A stretch of 64,000 nt of DNA, from positions 62,001 to 126,000 of the forward strand of contig JADJSH010000010.1 in the NCBI GenBank assembly GCA_016711805.1. Direction: 5' to 3'. Below the pieces are notes generated by a model that worked only from the letters and a program-made list of their open reading frames with translations, made no database searches and was not told the DNA's origin. This stretch comes from Bacteroidota bacterium. Lineage in GTDB: Bacteria; Bacteroidota; Bacteroidia; B-17B0; Aurantibacillaceae. The position numbers were made by a program, and so were the translations under genes. The first letter of the stretch is position 1. Each line of letters starts with the position of its first letter. Below are positions 53,228-62,555 of this stretch, in pieces.

Positions 53228-53831
53228 GTGACAGAAAAGGAAATCGGAAACTATTTAGTGAAATTTAATTTCGATAAAGTTGAAATAGACTTTTCGTATA
53301 CAAAAAGAATAGTCTTTGAAATTATATTTTACGGAATTGCTGGTATTTTATTTCTTCTGAGTCCATTGCTTGCACAAAATTCCTTTGTCGTCTATTATCA
53401 ATTGGGCTCGATAATACTAGTAATTGGAGGAGTTTCTGTTTTAAGTATTGCTGCAAAAAGACTATTTACTCCCAGACAAGAAATAATTGTCATTGACAAA
53501 ACTGCCCAGACATTGACATTTAAAAAAATAGACTAAAAAAATTACAATTCCTTTTAATCAAATTGCATCAATCAAGTTACAAAACACTTACACAAAAGAA
53601 GATTCAAATAGTGACTCTTTAACAATTTTCAAAACATTTCATTCAGACTTAATAATTACAACCAAAAAGGATGCGAATATTAGGATAGTCACTTTTGAAA
53701 ATCAAACAATAATTGAGACCGTAGTTGACAAAAATGAAAAATCGGTTACTATTGACACCAGTTCTGAAATAGGCACAATAGTTTCCGACGCGTGTGGTTT
53801 AAAACTAGAGAAAATACAGTTGAAAGAGTAA
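53228..53831 (+). pseudogene. Small membrane protein of unknown function (single frameshift)
   Basis: GTG start at 53228. The first frame has two TM helices (IIFYGIAGILFLLSPLLA, LGSIILVIGGVSVLSIAA) and stops at 53536. Removing the T at 53534 joins it, through KKIDKKITIPFNQIASIKL, to a further ~98 codons ending at 53831, for 200 residues. The continuation is a beta-rich soluble domain. The downstream frame has no stop over ~98 codons and continues the theme, so a single insertion is convincing. Function unknown; lies between repeats R1 and R2. Confidence 0.7.
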
Positions 53832-53859
53832 AAAAAATTAACAGCAGCTAACATACGCT

Positions 53860-53999
53860 AAGCAAACAGTTTGGCAGACATCAAAGCTTTTGCAAAAGCG
53901 GTCGCTCCGCGAAAGACAATTATTTTCGCTTTGCAAAAGTCCATTAAACATTTATCTTTGTTAGTAGCGTTTCGCTAGACACTGTTTCAAATCAAATCG
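53860..53999 (+). repeat. Cassette-like palindromic repeat, copy R2
   Basis: Core arms AGCTTTTGCAAAAGCG (53885-53900) and CGCTTTGCAAAAGT (53927-53940) around GTCGCTCCGCG and ACAATTATTTT; second block TATCTTTG...GCGTTTCGCTAGACACTGTTTC. Upstream, AGCTAACATACGC resembles the sequence just before R1 (ACTAACAGCACC). The gap from 53832 to 54056 holds only this. Confidence 0.7.
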
Positions 54000-54056
54000 T
54001 TCCTTAGCGCGAAAACATTACCTGTATGTGTTCGAAAATAATAAACTCAAAAAAAC

Positions 54057-54491
54057 ATGACTACCGATTTAAAAAATATTACGGCCAATTATTCAATATT
54101 TATTTTCTTCTTGTTTCTTCCAGGTATGCTATTTGGACAGACTAAAGTGGACAAAATATTAAGCGCTGATAAATCTTTTTTCATAATTAAGACCTCTGGG
54201 TGCTTTGGCGGTGGTGCTGACACCATAACTATTGTGAGACAATCTTCTGGAGATTTTAATGTTTTTCATGGTAGCAAAAAAAATATTCCATCTATTATTG
54301 ACCAAAGTCAATTATTAAAATTTAGTGAGACTTTTAAAGAAAAAATGACTGGTAAACAGAAATGTGCTTGCACTCTTTCCTCAACTTTTGTTCTTTTTTC
54401 TAAAAAGGGCAAGGTAAGCTTTCATACTAGATGCTGTGGACAGGAACTTCCCAGTGAAACTTTTAGAAGACTATTAAATGCAAATGACTAA
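54057..54491 (+). CDS. Small secreted protein of unknown function
   Basis: 144 residues. N-terminal hydrophobic signal ending MLFGQ after a longer hydrophilic lead. The mature part has six Cys, including GCFGGGADT, KCACTL and RCCGQE, so disulfides or metal binding are possible. No family recognised. It lies between repeats R2 and R3 in the accessory patch. Confidence 0.6.
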   Translation: MTTDLKNITANYSIFIFFLFLPGMLFGQTKVDKILSADKSFFIIKTSGCFGGGADTITIVRQSSGDFNVFHGSKKNIPSIIDQSQLLKFSETFKEKMTGKQKCACTLSSTFVLFSKKGKVSFHTRCCGQELPSETFRRLLNAND

Positions 54492-54573
54492 TTCAGCAGA
54501 CATTATACAAGATGTGACATAAAGAGTATTCACACCGACAGGTAATCCAACCTAAATCCGATTTGGGCATTCA

Positions 54574-54628
54574 GTTTCGCTTTTGCAAAAAGTGGTAGCC
54601 AATTAGTTAATTTTCGCTTTGCAAAAGT
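54574..54628 (+). repeat. Cassette-like palindromic repeat, copy R3 (core only)
   Basis: CGCTTTTGCAAAAAG (54578-54592) and CGCTTTGCAAAAG (54615-54627) reproduce the arms of R1 and R2 around GTGGTAGCC and TTAATTTT; the second conserved block is missing. Its right arm runs into the next reading frame. Confidence 0.6.
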
Positions 54629-54987
54629 CTTATAATATAAATTTCAGTGACAGTCTTGCTATATTCTTAAACTTCTATTCAAACAAGTTAATTGAGATTA
54701 ATGTTTTCTATAAAGGCAATGACAAAAATAATGTCATCAAGGAAACAATTACTAAACATTATAAGTTACAAAAATATAACAACAAGGCTGAGGACAAGTT
54801 AACTAAGACATATTTAGCAATAAACAATGACGGATATAATCTATTAACAATATCAGACAAAACAGCTATTAATTACATTCCTTCAAATTGTGGTAATAGC
54901 AGACAACGGAGAAGTTGGACTAAGCTTGACAAGTACTTGGTTGAAAAAATAACTGCAGCTAACAAGCCCCTAACAACAGTTCAATAA
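54619..54987 (+). CDS. Truncated or doubtful ORF after repeat R3
   Basis: 122 residues as an open frame, but its only early start (TTG 54619) lies within the repeat arm, and there is no ATG for many codons. The protein looks like the C-terminal part of a larger soluble protein (SLAIFLNFYSNKLIEIN, TYLAINNDGYNLLTIS). It ends NKPLTTVQ. Likely a gene fragment cut by the repeat; alternatively a real TTG-started gene. Confidence 0.4.
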   Translation: MQKSYNINFSDSLAIFLNFYSNKLIEINVFYKGNDKNNVIKETITKHYKLQKYNNKAEDKLTKTYLAINNDGYNLLTISDKTAINYIPSNCGNSRQRRSWTKLDKYLVEKITAANKPLTTVQ

Positions 54988-54994
54988 ACAAATC

Positions 54995-55911
54995 CTACAA
55001 ATCCTTCATCAGGGCTTTGTATAATTCTATCATGCCTTCAATATCTTTTTTGTGAACCTTTTCGTTAGGTGTATGCACAAACTGTTCGGCTGCACCAACA
55101 AAGCACCAATCCCAAACATTCTCAGCCATTTGTAATTCTTTAGCATCACTTCCACCCGATCCTTCAACTTCTAATTGATAAGCCACTTTATGTTTTTTAG
55201 CAATATCAATTATTCTGTTGATAAAACTACGACGTGGAATTAAACTATCACGCATACTAATTACTGGCCCTTTTGCAGGAAATACGCCATCCGAAATCCA
55301 AGAGATATCAGAAATTAAAGCTTGAGAAATTTTATAATTATCGACTAAATATTTTTGTAAGTACGATACGCTACCGCCACCGTGCTCTTCCCATGTACTA
55401 AATACAATCACACCATCTTTTAAAAAGTCTCAGCAACTTTTAAGGCATTATAACAACCCAAACGGTTATCCATATAACAACATTGCACGTAGTCTTTATC
55501 TTCTCTCCAATTAGCTTTAAAAACTAATTCAGTACCTGTATCAAAACTACGCTTAGCTTTATATTCCATGGTGTCTTTTACCACGTTCAAAGTTGCTTCG
55601 CATTTACCTTTACTATCGCTTCCTACCAATTCATAACCTTTTTCAATACGTGGTCCACCAATTTTCACTAATTGTTTTCCGTAACGTACGGTGAAACCAA
55701 TACTATCAGTGTGTGCAAAAATAGCGGTGCGTGGTTTACCAAACACCAACATGATATTATCCTGAAAGCCTTTACCGTGGATGACCTTTGGTTTGTGTTT
55801 CCAGTTTTTAGATTCTTTTTTAATATAGTCTAATAAAAATTCTTTCATGGCTACTTCGTTTCCGCTAGGGGAATGAATAGCACACATTGTTTTTAATATT
55901 GATAAATCCAT
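54995..55911 (-). pseudogene. M42 family metallopeptidase (single frameshift)
   Basis: Restored length 305 residues. First frame 55420-55911 with IHSPSGNEVAMKEFL, the metal His in IFAHTDSIGF, and CCYMDNRLGCYNALK; adding one base to the A run 55422-55426 yields AETFLKDGVIVFSTWEEHGGG and continues in 54995-55411 with GSGGSDAKELQMA and VHTPNEKVHKKDIEGM. The catalytic Glu pair is in TWEEHG. M42 enzymes are cytosolic dodecameric aminopeptidases. A homopolymer error is the likely cause. Confidence 0.88.
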
Positions 55912-56063
55912 AAAAGAATAATAGTGTTAAAAAGGTTTTATATAGTTTTGACGTTCAAAGGTAATGAAATCAAAGTTTAAATTAAACTTTTAAAGTAATT
56001 TAGAGTCTTTATTAAGTACAAAAAAATATATAAATTTATAAGGCTCAATAAACATATCTTAAA

Positions 56064-57632
56064 ATGAAAAAACTACTTTTACTTTTATCACTTTTTACTA
56101 TAGGTTTTGTACATTCTCAAAACATTAATTTATCAAATTTAACTGTATTTGAAGGTGAGCCATATATCGCCATCAACCCCACAAATAATCAAAACATAGT
56201 TGTAGCATGGATGGGTTATGTTTTTGGAAGTGGAACAGCCTTAACCATAAAAACTAAAAAATCAATTGACGGTGGGCAAACATGGTCAACTGCAGTTAAC
56301 TTACCTCACATGTCACCAAATTTTAAGTCAGCAGATGTATCTATAGCTTTTGATGGAACAGGTAAATTATTTTTAACTTATATTGATTATAGAGAATCAC
56401 CAGACTCAGGTGGAGTATATTTAACAAAATCATTAAATGGTGGAACCACGTGGAGCACTCCGGTTAAAGTAATCGACGCTTTAACTGATGGAACAAAAAG
56501 ACCAATCGATAGACCTTGGTTATCTGTTAGTAATTCGGGCAATAATATTTATGTTACAACAAAACCAGCGCCTTGGATTTTACCACCAAATCGTCCGTAT
56601 TTTATAAGTTCATCAAATGGAGGAACAAGCTTTAACAATTGGCGTTATTTAGATACTACGAATTTCTTAGTAGGAAATGTCATTGCTGCACCGATGGCGG
56701 TTCCTGCCGTTACAGGTAATACAGTCATTGCAATATATCCTAGTTATCTGCCGTCGCAAAGTGTATTTGCAAAATATATTCTTGCTAAATCAACCAATGG
56801 TGGAGGAACTTTTAATTATAGTACCGTTTTTAATTCCTCATTTAACACAGCCGCAGCAAATGATTCTGCTAAATTAAGCTATCGTTTGATTATTAATCCA
56901 ACAAATAGCAATCATTATGTATTTGTATGTATTGGAAGTTTGAGTGGTGTTGACTATGATATTTATATGACTGAAACTCTAAACGGTGGCTCAAGTTGGT
57001 CGGCATTGACTCGTATTAATGATGATGCCATTAATAATGGAAAAATGCAAGATTTACTTTAAGCCGATTTTGATAACAATGGTGATTTAGCAATTACCTG
57101 GAGAGACAGAAGAAATGGATCAAGATCAGGATATGCAAGAGCATCTGAAATATACGCTGCATTTAGACCTTCTGGATCATCCACTTTTAATCCAAATTTT
57201 AAAATTAGTAATACACTTGAAACTTATGGTAATATATTATCGGAAAATGGAAATGACGTTATGAGCATGGTAATAAAAAACGATACATTACATACTGTTT
57301 GGGGAAGTACAAGAGATGGTTCATTAGGCATTTGGTATTCGCGAACAAAAGCTTCTATAGGTGGGACAACCGACATCAAACTTTTAAATAGTGAATCATT
57401 AATTATTAATACAATTCCAAATCCCACAACGGATCATATCATGGTTTCCGTAAACAATAAAACAAAAATTGATTTGTTGGAAATTTATTCTGTTTCTGGA
57501 AAATTAATACATTCTCAAAAAAATAACGATTTTGAAATAAAATTAGATTTAAAACATTTTGCAGATGGCATTTATCAGCTAAAAATACAGCAAGGAAATT
57601 TAGTGTCTTACAAAAAAATAATTAAACAATAA
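56064..57632 (+). pseudogene. Asp-box (BNR/sialidase-like) protein with T9SS sorting domain, in-frame stop
   Basis: 523 codons in one frame, with a TAA at 57060-57062. Signal peptide ending GFVHSQ; at least five Asp boxes (SIDGGQTW, SLNGGTTW, SSNGGTSF, STNGGGTF, TLNGGSSW) indicating a six-bladed propeller; after the stop ADFDNNGDLAITWRDRR continues the propeller, and the C-terminus is a type A sorting domain (NTIPNPTTDHIMVSV, DGIYQLKIQQG, YKKIIKQ). Likely a cell-surface protein exported by the T9SS. Whether the stop is real or an error cannot be told, as no indel is involved. Confidence 0.82.
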
Positions 57633-57661
57633 TTTATATTTCTTCTCAAAGATTGAATAAA

Positions 57662-58162
57662 TTAATGCGGTAATTTATCTTGAAAGTAGCCATACACCCA
57701 AGTGCCAGCAACAGCACTTAAAAAGGTAACTATAATAACCGTAAAACCACTTCCTATTTGAGCGAATAATGGTCCAGGGCATGCTCCAGTAATAGCCCAA
57801 CCTAAACCAAAAATTAAACCACCAATAATAACTCCTTTGTTATTAGTTTTTGGAGTCAAAATCACTTGCTCTCCGTCTAAGGTTTTAATATTATACTTTT
57901 TAATAATGAAAACCGAAATCATCCCAACAATAACTGCAGTTCCAATAACGCCGTACATGTGAAAAGATTCAAATCGAAACATTTCTTGAATACGAAACCA
58001 ACTAACAATTTCTGCTTTAACAAATACAATTCCAAACAACATTCCTATAAAGGCATACACTAAGTTTGCTGTCCAAGGTTTTTTAATGTCTGAATTATTG
58101 ATGCAAGTAGCCTTTAATTCAAACTCATCATTTTCTACATTTTTTAAATTTTGTGTTGTCAT
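57662..58162 (-). CDS. YeeE/YedE family sulfur-transport-like membrane protein (second half)
   Basis: 166 residues, four hydrophobic segments. GLIFGLGWAITGACPGPLFAQ is the family motif with its conserved Cys. Paired with the gene just upstream (18 bp gap), it makes up the two halves of a YeeE/YedE-type channel; relatives import thiosulfate. Substrate not shown here. Confidence 0.85.
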   Translation of the reverse strand: MTTQNLKNVENDEFELKATCINNSDIKKPWTANLVYAFIGMLFGIVFVKAEIVSWFRIQEMFRFESFHMYGVIGTAVIVGMISVFIIKKYNIKTLDGEQVILTPKTNNKGVIIGGLIFGLGWAITGACPGPLFAQIGSGFTVIIVTFLSAVAGTWVYGYFQDKLPH

Positions 58163-58180
58163 GATTTACTGATTAAAGAT

Positions 58181-58735
58181 TTAATAAAAAGGTAAGATTA
58201 ACCACGTCATAATAAAGCCACCAATCATAAAACAACAGGTTGCAATTAAAGAAGGTAACTGTAAATTGGACAAACCCATGATGGCATGGCCGCTTGTGCA
58301 ACCGCCGGCATAACGTGTTCCAAAGCCTACTAAAAAACCACCTCCTACCATAAATATAAAACCACGCAAGGTCAATAAACTGCTCCAACTAAAAATATCG
58401 GTTGGTAATAAATGTTCGAAATCTTTTACATTATTAGCAGATAACGCTTCCTTTGTACTTTCGGCAATAACAATAGGATTTGGATTGGTTAAAACAAAAG
58501 AGGCTATCATACCACCAATAGCAACGCCTCCTACAAAAAATAAATTCCACGATTCTTTTCTCCAATCGTATTGAAAAAATTTAATATTTGCCGGTATGCA
58601 AGCTGCACAAATGTGACGTAAGGAAGATGAAATCCCAAAGGATTTGTTTCCAATTAATAATAGCGAAGGAACCGTTAATCCAATAAGGACACCTGCAACG
58701 TACCAAGGCCAAGGTTGTTTTAATAATTCTAACAT
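58181..58735 (-). CDS. YeeE/YedE family sulfur-transport-like membrane protein (first half)
   Basis: 184 residues, about five hydrophobic segments. GFGTRYAGGCTSGHAIMGLSNL is the signature, with the conserved Cys; another Cys pair lies in HICAACIPAN. First gene of the two-gene unit. No sulfurtransferase or rhodanese is adjacent in the window. Confidence 0.86.
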   Translation of the reverse strand: MLELLKQPWPWYVAGVLIGLTVPSLLLIGNKSFGISSSLRHICAACIPANIKFFQYDWRKESWNLFFVGGVAIGGMIASFVLTNPNPIVIAESTKEALSANNVKDFEHLLPTDIFSWSSLLTLRGFIFMVGGGFLVGFGTRYAGGCTSGHAIMGLSNLQLPSLIATCCFMIGGFIMTWLILPFY

Positions 58736-58756
58736 AGGTTTTTGTTTTAATTTAAA

Positions 58757-58806
58757 TAAACATCCTCCGTCCTGCGGACACCTCCTTCAAAGGAGGAAAT
58801 GTTTTA
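58757..58806 (-). terminator. Hairpin-rich repeat after dapA, possible terminator
   Basis: CCTCCTT / AAGGAGG (58781-58796) and GTCC / GGAC (around 58769-58779) form nested hairpins bounded by ACAT and ATGT. This CCTCCGTCC...CTCCTTCAAAGGAGG unit looks like a dispersed repeat of the phylum as well as a terminator 10-50 bp past the dapA stop. Confidence 0.5.
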
Positions 58807-58812
58807 CGTTAA

Positions 58813-59691
58813 TTAATAAGCAATTTTCTTCAACTTAGCTTTCACGGTATCATTAGGTTCTACTAATGGCAAACGAACGGTTGGTTGAGTAATTTTCTTT
58901 TTTGCTAATACTACTTTTACCCCGCCAGGATTTCCATCAGCAAATAATTGCTCAGTGATCTCCGTTAATTTGTAATGTAATTTTTGTGCATTTTTTAAAT
59001 CGTGTACTAAGGCAAAACGCACCATATCACTAAAATCTTTCGGATACGCATTCGCCACAACAGATATAACTCCATCAGCACCACTTGCAATTAACGGTAA
59101 GGTTAAGTTATCATCACCACTAATAATTAAGAAATTATCAGGACGGTATTTAATAATTTTCATGCATTGCTCAATATTTCCACTAGCTTCTTTAATCGCA
59201 ATGATATTTTTAAATTCATTTGCTAAACGTAAAGTTGTTTCAGCTGTGATATTGGAAGCTGTACGCCCTGGCACATTATACAATATGATCGGTAACGGAC
59301 TTGCTTTTGCAATCGCTTTATAATGCTGATAAATTCCTTCTTGAGACGGTTTATTGTAATAAGGAGATACAGAAAGAATGGCATCAAAACCAGATAAATC
59401 ATCTTTCTTTAATTGTTCCACTAATTCAGCCGTATTATTGCCACCAACGCCCAATACTAATGGAACACGTTTCTTAGTTGTCTTTATGATATGAGCAATA
59501 ACCTGCTGTTTTTCTTCTTTAGATAAAGTAGCCGTTTCGCCAGTAGTTCCTAAGACTACAATGTACTCTGCTCTACCCTTGATGATATGTTCTACTAATT
59601 TTGTTAACGAAGGAAAATCAATTGCTCCCTTTGTTGTAAATGGTGTAACAATTGCCACACCTGTTCCTGTAAAATTTAATGCTTGTCCCAT
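58813..59691 (-). CDS. dapA: 4-hydroxy-tetrahydrodipicolinate synthase
   Basis: Condenses pyruvate with aspartate semialdehyde for lysine and meso-DAP. 292 residues, TIM barrel: GTTGETATLSKEE, catalytic Tyr in VSPYYNKPSQEG, Schiff-base Lys in IAIKEASGN, and SGDDNLTLP. The gene begins 3 bp after the DUF6913 stop, its regular neighbour in Bacteroidota. Confidence 0.96.
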   Translation of the reverse strand: MGQALNFTGTGVAIVTPFTTKGAIDFPSLTKLVEHIIKGRAEYIVVLGTTGETATLSKEEKQQVIAHIIKTTKKRVPLVLGVGGNNTAELVEQLKKDDLSGFDAILSVSPYYNKPSQEGIYQHYKAIAKASPLPIILYNVPGRTASNITAETTLRLANEFKNIIAIKEASGNIEQCMKIIKYRPDNFLIISGDDNLTLPLIASGADGVISVVANAYPKDFSDMVRFALVHDLKNAQKLHYKLTEITEQLFADGNPGGVKVVLAKKKITQPTVRLPLVEPNDTVKAKLKKIAY

Positions 59692-59694
59692 TTT

Positions 59695-60210
59695 TTATTT
59701 GTTTGTTTTAATCATGTGTAAATATACAATTACTTGTTCTAAGAATTTAGAGGTATTATTTGTTTTATCACCATCAATGCTAATGTCAAAAATAGGATTA
59801 TGAAAATGACTTATTTTACATTTAGCTGTTACTAATTTACTTAAAGCCATCGTTTTTATTTGTTCAGCATCGCCCAAATTAATCAAAGCATCAATAGGCT
59901 TTAAACTTAATGTTTGAATGGCTTGATCTGTTGGTAATCCAAAAAAATTAAATTGTTTTTTATCTAATATCGTATGCTCAAAATTTGGTTTTGGTGTTTG
60001 TTCGGGCTTACCATCAAAAATAACTGCCACATGTACTTTGATATTATCTTTTTTACAAGCATTAATAAAATCAACCACATTACTCAATTGGTTATCATAC
60101 GCAATAATTAATACATTGGATAATTCACTCCAACTTAAAAATTGTTTATTGCCTTTAGCACTTTCTTTTGAAGAAAGTAAATAGTTTGCTATGTTGTTTA
60201 GTAAGGACAT
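59695..60210 (-). CDS. DUF6913-like protein
   Basis: About 171 residues from ATG 60210 (MSLLNNIANYLL); earlier in-frame ATGs run into the CTTCGAC repeat and are unlikely. Features: LIIAYDNQLSNVVDFIN, KKQFNFFGLPTD, KPIDALINLGD and the C-terminal FLEQVIVYLHMI. Found next to dapA in many Bacteroidota; function unknown. Confidence 0.75.
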   Translation of the reverse strand: MSLLNNIANYLLSSKESAKGNKQFLSWSELSNVLIIAYDNQLSNVVDFINACKKDNIKVHVAVIFDGKPEQTPKPNFEHTILDKKQFNFFGLPTDQAIQTLSLKPIDALINLGDAEQIKTMALSKLVTAKCKISHFHNPIFDISIDGDKTNNTSKFLEQVIVYLHMIKTNK

Positions 60211-60228
60211 TTTTTTGTCAAAGTTCAT

Positions 60229-60289
60229 TGTCACCCTAAGCGGAGTCGAAGTGTTTATGAGTGACTTCGACTCCGCTCAGCCTGACAAC
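60229..60289. repeat. CTTCGACTCCGCTCAG palindrome
   Basis: TGTCACCCTAAGCGGAGTCGAAGT and ACTTCGACTCCGCTCAGCCTGACA form a long imperfect hairpin with an ~11 nt loop. Same unit as 12998-13045. It sits between DUF6913 and mazG. Confidence 0.65.
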
Positions 60290-60300
60290 GTATTTAGTTA

Positions 60301-61101
60301 TTATTCCATTTTTTTAGCTTCGTTCCAAAACACATCCATTTCAGCTAAAGAGCAATCTGCTAATGCTTTGCCCTGTGCTAAAATTTTTTGTTCCATGTAA
60401 TTAAAACGAGACATAAATTTTTTGTTTGTTTTTTCTAATGCATCTTCCGAATTGATATTTAAAAAGCGAGCGTAATTAATCAATGCAAATAACACATCTC
60501 CTAATTCAGATTCTAATTTATAATGAATTTTACTTTTCGATTCTTCATCTTTAGCGGAATTCATAGAAGCCACTTCCACTCGCAACTCAGCTAATTCTTC
60601 TTGTACTTTTTCCCATACTTGATTTGGATCTTCCCAATCAAAACCAATGGCTCTGGCTTTATCTTGTATGCGCAATGCTTTTAATAAGGAGGGCATACTG
60701 TTTGGTACACCTGATAAAGCTCCCTTATTTCCTTCTTTTTGTTTGAGTTTTTCCCAGTTAGTGGTTACTTCTTCTGCATTAGCTACTTTCACATCACCAT
60801 AAATATGTGGGTGACGAAAAATCATTTTGTCGCATAAAGAATTAATCACATCTGTGATATTAAAGTCATTGGTTTCGCTTCCTATTTTAGAATAGAAAAC
60901 CAAATGCAATAAAATATCTCCAATCTCTTTTTTGATTTCGCTTTTATCACCTTTTAAAATGGCATCACTTAATTCGTAAGTTTCCTCAATGGTTAAATGA
61001 CGTAAGGTTTCCATGGTTTGTTTTTGATCCCAAGGGCATTTTGCTCTTAAGTCATCCATGATGTTCAATAAGCGTTCAAAGGCAACTAGTCTTTCGTCCA
61101 T
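60301..61101 (-). CDS. mazG: Nucleoside triphosphate pyrophosphohydrolase MazG
   Basis: 266 residues with two MazG domains. N-terminal: CPWDQKQTMETLRHLTIEETYEL and KKEIGDILLHLVFYSKIG; C-terminal: ELGDVLFALINYARFLNI. Hydrolyses damaged or excess NTPs to NMPs. Starts 1 bp after the kmo stop, so both are likely in one transcript. Confidence 0.95.
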   Translation of the reverse strand: MDERLVAFERLLNIMDDLRAKCPWDQKQTMETLRHLTIEETYELSDAILKGDKSEIKKEIGDILLHLVFYSKIGSETNDFNITDVINSLCDKMIFRHPHIYGDVKVANAEEVTTNWEKLKQKEGNKGALSGVPNSMPSLLKALRIQDKARAIGFDWEDPNQVWEKVQEELAELRVEVASMNSAKDEESKSKIHYKLESELGDVLFALINYARFLNINSEDALEKTNKKFMSRFNYMEQKILAQGKALADCSLAEMDVFWNEAKKME

Positions 61102-61102
61102 C

Positions 61103-62451
61103 TTATAATGAGTTTAAAATTGCGTTCTCCACCTCTGCACTATCCCACTTCGCTTCAATATCAGGCATTGCCATAATTTTATCCATGATAGCTTGCTGTT
61201 TGTTTCCATTCACTAAAGCTTCGCTGTATCTAATATGTGGACTATACGTTACCATACTGTATAATGGAATCCATTTTTCAGGATGTTTTGCACTAAAGTG
61301 AGCTTCAATCTTCTTTTGTAATAAAAAGGTTTTATCAGCAGTTTTGTCACGCATTTCTATAAAGTTTGCAATCGCTAAATCAGCAATCGCATCACCATCT
61401 GGCTTACGCAATGTTTCGTATTCTTTTAAACAAGCGCCGTTTAAGTCGCCATACTTATCCATTAATTCATTTAAAACCACACAGTCTTCAAAACCACAAT
61501 TCATTCCTTGTCCGTAGAAAGGAACAATAGCATGAGCCGCATCACCAATTAGAGCAATTTTTCGTCCCACACCCATGGTTTACATTTTACCGTTACTAAA
61601 CTTGATGTTGGATTAGTCATCCAATCTTCTATTAAAGTAGGCATCAAAGGAACTGCATCAGGAAACTCTTGTTTGAAGAATGCCATCACTTCCTCTTTTG
61701 TTTTGATGGTATCAAAGGATACTTTTCCTTCCATTTGAAAAAACAAGGTACAAGTAAAACTACCATCCATGTTTGGTAAGGCAATCATCATAAAGCTACC
61801 ACGAGGCCAAATATGAAGACAATTCTTCTCAATTAAATGTTCACCGTTTGGTCCAGCAGGAATTACTAATTCTTTATAACCAGCATCAATATAAAATTGT
61901 TGGTAATCAAAACGATCCGATTGAAATTGCATTTGGGTACGCACAGCACTAAACGCGCCATCAGAACCTAATACGATATCACTTTTTACATCTGTTGTTT
62001 TATTTGTTGACGTATTAAAAAACGATAATTCATTTGTTTTTCTATCTAACTTATCGCAACGCTCTTCAAAATGTAAAGTTACATTTGGTTGTTGTTCTGC
62101 TAAATCCATCAAACGCATATTGATACCGCCACGTGATACTGAATAAATAGCTTGATTATCTTTACCGTAGGCTTGATAAGTTGATGAACCATCTTTCATA
62201 TGAATGGCGCGACCATACATAGGAATCGCTATCTTTTTAATTTCATCTGCAATGCCCACACCTTCTAATCCTCTCCAACCTCTATCGCTTAAGGCTAAGT
62301 TAATAGAACGACCAGCAATCATATTTGCTTTACGCATGTCACCACGACGCTCATAAACATCAACTTTATAGCCACGTTTTGCTAAATAAATTGAAACTAA
62401 AGAACCAACTAATCCGGCACCAACAACTGTTATATTTTTTTGAGTACTCAT
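61103..62451 (-). pseudogene. kmo: Kynurenine 3-monooxygenase (single frameshift)
   Basis: FAD-dependent hydroxylation of kynurenine. 61549-62451 has VVGAGLVGSLVSIYLAKRG, GRSINLALSDRGWRGLE and LGSDGAFSAVR; 61103-61576 has IALIGDAAHAIVPFYGQGMN, CGFEDCVVLNELMDK and the C-terminal helices. Adding one base to the T run 61558-61562 joins CKPWVWDEK to IALIGDAAHA, giving 449 residues, the usual length. All motifs are intact, so an assembly error is likely. Suggests an aerobic tryptophan-kynurenine pathway; other genes of it are not in the window. Confidence 0.92.
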
Positions 62452-62555
62452 ATATTATTTAAAAATTTAAAGCACTAATTTATCCTTTTCTTTGGTAAAA
62501 GAGCTTTAATTTTTCTATACTTTTCAACGGCTTTCCCACTTATAATATATGTTAT

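Noticed and set aside
53037..53231. 64-codon ORF covering repeat R1
   Set aside because: Falls on the palindrome and is not preserved in R2.
52164..54987. Phage-defence island
   Set aside because: No nuclease, NTPase, methylase or known defence domain is visible in these genes.
53019..54990. Classical integron
   Set aside because: No intI gene and no recognisable GTTRRRY/RYYYAAC attC cores; only the cassette-like layout was kept as a finding.
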